From a virus, in the IMG/VR virus record IMGVR_UViG_3300034198_019094, positions 1-23,669 of that record: a stretch of 23,669 bases of DNA; one strand, written 5' to 3'. The translations under genes and the position numbers were made by a program. Positions within the stretch are counted from its first letter, which is position 1. Each line of letters begins with the position of its first letter. Under the pieces are notes generated by a model that was given only the letters and a program-made list of their open reading frames with translations, made no database searches and was not told the origin of the DNA. Below are positions 12,727 to 21,700 of the stretch, one piece after another.

Positions 12727-15700
12727 CAATAGTCAATGTTTCAGAAACATATAATTCGAATAAATATTTAGTTATAACACAACAAAAGGATCCTGAGTCA
12801 TTAATAACGACAAGAATCCTAATAACTGATAATTCGACAAACCAAATTAAAATTATAGATATTTCCAAAGGTCCACAAGGAAATATTGGTCCTCAAGGCA
12901 TTCAAGGATTACCAGGAAAAGATGCTACCACCTTTGATATTTTGCCGATAAGTAGTGGTGGAACTAATAATACTTCATTCGTAAATAATAAAATTATTTA
13001 TTTTGATGGTGATAAATTAAGTAGTTCTGATTATACTTTCAATGATATATTATCAATTAATAATGCTAATGCTATCACTGGTATTATAGCTGGAACAGGA
13101 TTATCAAAAGTTGAAAATGGTTCACAGGTTACTTTGAATGTTAATATTGGAGAAGGATTAACAACAAATAATAATCAAATTTTAATTGATGATACTATTG
13201 CTCGTAGAGTAGAATTAACTGTTGGTAATATCTCTGGTATATTAGGAATATCAAAAGGTGGAACTAATAATAGTAGTTTTTTAACTAATTATTTAGTTTA
13301 TTATGATGGAACAAAATTATCATCTTTTCCATTAGCCACTGGTAGAATAGTAACTAGTGGATCAACAATAAATATAGTTGCTGGCTCAGGCTTAATTGGA
13401 GGGGGAAATGTTAGTTTACCAAATGGTTCAATAGTATTAAATATAGGATCATCTCAAGATGTTATAGTTTCTGAAAATGCAATAGAATTAAGCTCAACCG
13501 GCATAGCTGGCACATATAGCAAAATAACAACAGACTCTAAAGGCAGAGTAATTTCAGGAGTGAATTTAACATCTCAAGATATAATAAATATTCTCGGATT
13601 CACCCCATGGCATTCTGGCAATGATGGATCAGGATCTTTATTAGATGCTGATAAATTAGATGGTAAAGATTCTACTTATTTTTTAAACTTTAATAATCTC
13701 ACTGGAACTATAAATACTTCAATACTTCCTAATAGCATTACCAATACCGGTATCTATACTAAAGTAACGGTAAATTCTAAAGGATTGGTTATAAATGGAA
13801 CAGGACTCGACTATTCAGATATCACAGGAGCCTTACGATATAGACCAGTAAGTGTAACTGGTGATAATATTTATGGTAATATAAATTTATATGGGGACTT
13901 AAATCTAAGAAATGGGAATCTAACATTAGAAGATAATCTCCCAATTTTTGCTGCAGAAAATAGTAGTTTAACTCCTAGTGATCCAAGAGGATTTAGTTTC
14001 GTTTATGGAACAATAAATCCAAGAACAGGAATATTAGCATATTATCCTAACATGGATCAATTAAGATTAGTAACAAATATTTTTGGAACAGGAGAAAATG
14101 GACTTGGCGGAGGAGATAGTCAAAATGGATATGATATAGACATAGACGGTGGAGATGCTTCTAGTATCTTTTTGCTTGGTAATTTAGATGGAGATCAATC
14201 CGTAGTACTGTTAGAAAATATTGCTGATAAAAAATATGTTAGTTTAACCTCGAATCAAATAATTAGTGGATTAAAATATTTTAATAGTCCATTATCTGTT
14301 AATAGATATATTGATATTTCTAGTTTTAATCACAATGGACCGGCTCTAATTCTTAATGGTAATAATAATTTAATTCCAGATCTTAATGCAGATTTTCTAG
14401 ACGGTAATCATGGTGATTATTATACAAATGCTGAAAATTTAACCGGAACGTTATATTATCAAAATGTTACAGTTACTAATCTAGAAGGTGAAGATCATTA
14501 TCTTGCTATGTTTGATGATAGGGGTGTTGATCAGGATTCTGGCATTAGTCGAACAGTATCCTCATCCATAGTAAAACAGTCAGGTTCATCAATCATCATA
14601 CAGAATCCGAATACCGCCTCTGCCGAATTATCTGTAGGTGACAATAATCCTATAGTTGGTACAAATAGTACTGCTATCGGAATGGACAACCTAATCAATA
14701 GCGACAATTCTTTAGCTGTCGGTCAAAATAATACTATTAATGGATATGATAGCGTTGGAATAAATTCTGGATCTTTGGTCAATTCTGATTATTCATTTGC
14801 TATGGGAAAACATGGAACAACATGGATAGAAAATCAATTTAGCATAGGAGCTTTTGAGGAGAGATATAATAATTCTAGACTATACCACGGTCAACTATCA
14901 ACTACTGCAATAGGTTTTAAAGGAGATACACAAGATACTTGGCAAAAATTATCTCCAGATATTAATATTCCAAATAATAAAACTATATTATATAATATAG
15001 AATTAATTTTTAGTAAGTACGGCGGAACTGGTGTTGCAGCATTTAACTTTAGCAGTGGAATAATTAAAAATATAAATGGAACAAACTATTTAATACAACC
15101 AGATACTAAAACAGAAATACATAATGATTCTCAAATTAGAGATTATATTTATGGCTTAAAATTAGGATCTAATGATACAGAATATAAAAAACTTCATGTT
15201 TTATATCCACCAATAGAGAACAATGATTTACAAATTCAAAACTTAAATCCAGTTTTAAAAATTAGACCAGAACTTACAGAACAACATGGACATTTTGATA
15301 AGACATATGATGGTAAAATAATATTGACTATGGATAAACCTATATCCTCTGGGTGGTCAACGTCATATGATTATACAAAATATATAGATATTAAATCTTA
15401 TAATCATAAAATGGTTACTGGGTGTTTAGTGAATATATTTGGCTTATCTGGAAATCCTCTTACGATGGCATCTGGGCCATACGAGGTACATTCGATATAT
15501 GATAAAAATAATTTTTCTATTATAGATCATTCATGGTCTGGTAGATATTTAGTAGATAATTCTATAGCATATTTATTTATCTCGGATAATTCACTAAGTG
15601 GATCACAATATACCAATAATAGATCATTCAGTGGATCAATCGTAGTATCGTCTCCTAATAATTCATATATACAAACACAAGTTAGTAATTTAAATAAATA

Positions 15701-18700
15701 TATAAATCCTGGTATGAAAATAAATATTTCTTCATTACATGCTGATGAAATAGATACTACTTTTTGTAATTCTGGAATATTTACAATAACTGATGTTATA
15801 GGATCTGATATATATATTGATCCTATGATTTTTGAAGATGCGGCAGGCAGAACAGATATTAAACTATTTTTTACTCCATATACATATGGATTTAATAGAT
15901 TCTTATCTTCTGAAGCTTTTTTTATAGATACTATTGATTATGGAGATTTTGTTAGATCTAATAACTCATTTATACCAAGTGATTCTGGAATTTATTTGAG
16001 ACTAGATACCAATAATCCAGATCTTGATCTTGATCCTGTTATTATAACACCATTATTTAATAGTACTGGAAATATTACTTTAAATCAAAAAAGAAACTAT
16101 AGTGGAGTATATGATAGATCAACACAGTTTACAGAATATAATGGTATCTACACACAGTTTCCATCAATTTCTGATACTGGATTGATTTGGATATCTGGTT
16201 CACAAACCATCAATAGTATACTGAGTGGATATAATCCATATATTAAGTTTTTTGGAGCAAAAAATGTTTTTAGTGGAAATTTAACCAATAATTCTAATAT
16301 TATTACAGGATGTTATCCTCCACAAATTGGTAGAATACATACAGATATGGTTTTACATTCTCCAGTTCCAGGATTTGCATTAAATAATACAGTTATATCG
16401 ATCTCTCAGAATGGTCAAGATATAACTATGTCATCATCTTTTACAGGTAATAGTACTGGTGTGTTTATCACATATAGTGGAGATATTCCATTAAATAATA
16501 ATTATGAAATATTATCTATTATTGATGATAAACAATTATTCTTAAAACGTATATATAATCCAGTATCAGAAAGTGGTGCCTATGTTAGTGGAACAGTTAA
16601 ATTTTATACAGATTATGGAATAGGAACCGTTAGTATAACCACAGATGATCCGTTAAATGTCGCAAATGACGAATCTGTTTATATTAATTTCTTAAATAAA
16701 GATAATGTTAATGCTTTGATACCAGTGAGCGACAATTATGTGACGTACGATGCTATGCCAGGAGAATTCAAAGTTACCTCCTACCATCTCATGCCTGACT
16801 CTGGAGTTTCCACAGGAGGAGACGCATTATTCACACTAGATAAAGATCATGGATATTTACCAATAAATTATGAAACTAATTCTCTAAAACAAATCCCACT
16901 TAAATTTTTATTACCAAGTGAATATTCTAGTTTTGATGGATATTTTACAACAGGCAATTTCTCTGTAGAATTTAGACAAGATGCAGAAACGAAGCCATCA
17001 GGGAGATTATTATATACATTATCAAGTATTCCTGATACGCTAAATATACCATACTCTAGAATTACCGGTCTTCATATTAAAGACGAAACAGACGGCATTA
17101 GTACTACTGGTATAATATCTTTAAATACTTCATTTATGTTTGATGATTCTAATATCATAGTTTTAGAAAATGATACATATAATGATTATGAGCCTCATAT
17201 TCCAGTTATTACTGGAGATATATGTTACTATACATATATTGAAAAACAATATTCAGTAAATAATTTATCTAGAACACCAAAGTCTGGATTATTCAATATA
17301 GTAGCTGTTACTGGACATAAAATAGTAATAAATGACGATAAAAATCAACTATTAGAAGAAATAAATAAAGATAAACTTTGGAATGGAGAGTTACCAGCAG
17401 ATTCTTGGACAACGGTTCCAACAGATACTTTCGGAATTTATAAAATCAGGATGAGTGGACTACATGACTATTTTAACATTAATGATAAGCTATTAGTTTA
17501 TTTTAGCGATTTATCTAATAATCTTAATAATAAACCATTGAAATTTAAAATAAATGATATAGATAGAGAAGAATATGATTATATTGATGCTCATTTTGCT
17601 TATAGAAAACTAGCAGCTACTGGAGTTGACACTGCCGTTAGATTTGAAGGGAAATTTTTTAGACCTTTACCCACAGGTATTAATCCGAATGATCTTGAGG
17701 AAATATCTTTGAATCAAGGTACTAATATTGGAAATTTCTATACCGAAGATTACGGTCCAAACTATTATACTACTCTTCCTCATAATTATTTTTATGGTAC
17801 TATGACTAGTGGTTCAAATACCATAAGTAATTTATCATTAAGTAACCATAAAACATTTTTAAATATGCCAATAAGCGGATTATATAAAAATAATGATACA
17901 AATAATTTTATATTTTTTACTGGACTCATAGAAAATAAGACATTAAATCCTGATTCGTTAACTCTGAGAGAACCATTTGTCGGCCCAGCAGATACTGTTG
18001 TAGAGGCAACATTGTTTTATCTTAGTGATTATTCTTACGAAATTTTTGGTTACTCAGATAATAATTGGAATATACCGTATACTTTTAATGATGATCAATT
18101 ATTTAATTTTAATCTATCTGGACCATCATTAAGAGTTCAAACATATTTTGAAAATGATGATGCTGGAGTAGATTTATATGGTCAGGGATCTTTGACATAT
18201 AGATCCAGAATTCCTGTTCCAAGACTATTTTATACTCTAGAACTAATAGAAGATGATCCTGCATTGAGACTAAAGACTATAAAAGCATTACAAAAAAATC
18301 TCGTTGGATATGATATTAAATATATTGGATATCAAGACGGATCAGTTTATAGTCCATTAAATAATATATACTTTCATTCTCATGGAACAAAAGATGAATA
18401 CTGGAAAAGAGACTCTACCGGCAAACTTATAGACCACCCTTTAACTGGAACATATTTCGTACATAACGCACCATCATTATGTAGAAGCGGAACTATGTGT
18501 GTGCATATCACTGGCATATCGAATATAAATAGATTTGATCCTGTGGATTCTGTTTATCTAGATTTTATAGATGGTGGATCAGCCTTAAATGGATTGTATA
18601 CAGTTAATGATAAACTATTAAATAATTTTATTAGTTTTAATATGCCATATAATTCAGACTATATCAATAGTTATGGATTAGTTTATTTAATAGATAGCTC

Positions 18701-21700
18701 TACTGATAATATAAAAACCAATAAAAATCCTAATTATAATAATATTTTTACACTTCCATCGATAACAACAGCTTCTTCAAATATTTACTCTAATAAATTT
18801 TCACAATTTAATAGTTTTAATAATAGATGGAAACATTTGATTGAAATAGATAACCAAACAGAACCGCAAGTATTAGAAAATGAATCAATTTCTATAGGAT
18901 ATAATGGAGATACTTCTCAGGAGTCTATAGATATTATAATTTTGACACCTATTGAGCTGGATTTTGAAGTGGAGTATGGTATTAATGATATCTTTACTGC
19001 TACTATTGATAATAAAATAGAAATCAATATTAATCAATCATACCAACTTAAAATCATTACTACCGGAGGCGCCGGTAATTGGGCAGATCCGAGTCAAAAT
19101 CCAAGAAAAGATATTCCATATATAAATATATTGGGACTTAAAAATTATTCTATAAGAACTGATGATATAATATATGATGATATAAATAAACAATGGGAAA
19201 TAATAGTTGATTGTGAAGCAATACCAAAAGAATATGCTCAAAAACAAATAATTATCAGAGTTGCTGATCAAAGTGATCGTAAAAATAAGAATTATTATCT
19301 GGAAGTTATAGCTCCATTAACCATCACAAACATTGAGAATACTATATACGGCATAACAAGTTCTAGTACTAATTGGAGATTATACTTTGAAGTCTATGAT
19401 AATGGACAAAATCCTCTAGAAGGAATAGGTATTTCTATAGATAATATAGGAAGTAACTCATATTATGAGCCACTATCAGCTGGTATAAATGATAATGGTA
19501 TTAATGGAGACTGGAAACTTTATTGTGTCAATGGACAATCTAGCCAAACTGGAATTTTTGCCCCAGTTATAACTGCTACCAAAGGAGACCAAACGGCTAC
19601 CATCACAGGGGTGCTCAAAATATTTGATGATAGTTCAAAACAAAAGCCATATGATATTTCATTTAGGGCTCTTAAAAGCAATTATAATATAAACTATAGC
19701 TCAGACAGTAGCACAGATCTATTTTTTATTGTGCCATTCAATGAATTTATAGATAGTGATAATTGGTTTAATTTAAGTTTTAAAAATGTTTCGAGTAATC
19801 TATCTATAAATAACGTTACCATATCTTATCCAGAACAAGATTTTCCAGCTCTATTATATAGGGCTAATATTAATGGAAATATAGGATTTTATCAGCCGAT
19901 CATATCTGGTTCAATTCAACAACCGTCTGGCGATCAACTTATTACAACAACTAAAGAAACAGGATTAAATATAACTATTTACGATCCGATATATGTTGAT
20001 TCATCAGAACTAGTTCAGCCTCTTGATTTTATAGATACTAAACCATGGGCTGTTGATTTTTATGTCAAGGGCGGAGGATCTGCAAAAAGATATGATTATC
20101 CACCCAAAGTATATTTGGGCAACATTCCAAACAACGGTAATTATTTGATGGATGGACAAACAAAATTAATAGAGTATAATACTGGTTATGAATATGATTT
20201 TACAAATAATTGGTGGAAAATAAAAGTAACAGGAACACAAGATCTTTACGGAAATTATGCTGCTGTGACAGGATCTTATCCTTTGTATATTTATATTGAG
20301 GATGATGCTTCATCGTATTCCGGATATATAAACTATATTACTAGTAAAAAACCATATATGGCTAATATCAGATTAGATAAATATCTTACTCCTAATAATT
20401 CTTTAGAATTTAATGTTGATATTAAAGATACTCCTTATTCATCATCAGAAAGTCCATCTATTTCGATAGAAGATGGAGGTACGCAAGGAGATCCGATAGC
20501 TAATTCGGTTGTAATACACAAAAAATATGATAAACATACTAATGTATGGGAAACATATTTTAGCGGTCAACCAATTACGAATAAATGGGATGCTAGAACA
20601 AGAATTAATAATAATAATAATGATTTTGAAATATCATGTAAAGGTATTCTTGATGAAAAAATTATTGTTGCTGGTAAATTAAATATGGTAGAAACAGAGG
20701 GTGCGTATGCTGTTTTTTCTCCATTAGTAATTAATAACGTTCGAGCCATCAGCAATCCTTATGAAGCAGAACCTGGAGGTGATCCATGGGCAATAACGTT
20801 TAATACGGCCGGTGGATTGGAAGACTTTAATTATCCTCCTCAAATATTTTTCCAGGGTTTTCCAACCCCCTGCACAGGATACGACCCTTCTCTTGATAAT
20901 GGCAATATAAATACTAATAATCAATGTTTTGGAGAGAAAAAATGGGACGCATCAAGCAAAACATGGGAATTCAAATTTAGTGGTATCCAATCATGTATAG
21001 CAGATACAGAGTTCCCTATCACTATAATTGCAAGAGATAAAAAAGATAATCAAATAATTACTGGATATGGTCACTATGATATTAAATATAGTATGATCAA
21101 GTACAAAAAAGATCAAGCGTTTCCAAATCCAGTTTGGTCAGGAGATTCGGAAACAACACTTTATCCACAATGTCAAACATATTCATCTGATAGATGGTAC
21201 TATAAAACCGTTAATAGAGATAAGTGTCCTAGTCCTACTGGATTTTCTGGATTAATTATTTGGGGATCATTACCACAAGGATTGAAATTAATTCATGAAA
21301 CCGCTTTCGTACCTGAATTTAATCCATTAAATGCTGGTAGAATAAATTATTCATTACCATATAGTAATACTAACCCTAGTTATTTCAGAATAACTGGATA
21401 TCCTACAGAATTTGCAAATGGTAGTAATTATCCTAATGAATTAAAGATAGCTGTTGTTGACGCTAGGGGTAATTCTGGTGTAAAAACGATAACTTTCACG
21501 GATGGTTCTAGAGCTATGCAAACATCAGCAACAGATATGACAATATATTTTGCTAATAGTGGATATAGCTATAGTCCAAGATTAATATCTGATAATGGAG
21601 CAATTGGTTCCTTAGGCTCCAAGATTATTGGTCAAAGTGGAGATAATTCACAAGATATCTTAAGACCATCAATATCACCACAATCGATGATGTGTTTGAG

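Noticed and set aside
19038-19271. Hydrophobic Tyr/Ile/Phe-rich frame on the - strand, membrane-protein-like
   Set aside because: It is an antisense shadow of Asn/Asp/Ile-rich fibre coding sequence; no ribosome site or promoter.
13700-20900. Several TATAAATA words within the giant fibre gene
   Set aside because: They lie in coding sequence rich in Ile, Asn and Lys codons at roughly the rate expected for such AT-rich DNA, and no gene starts after them.
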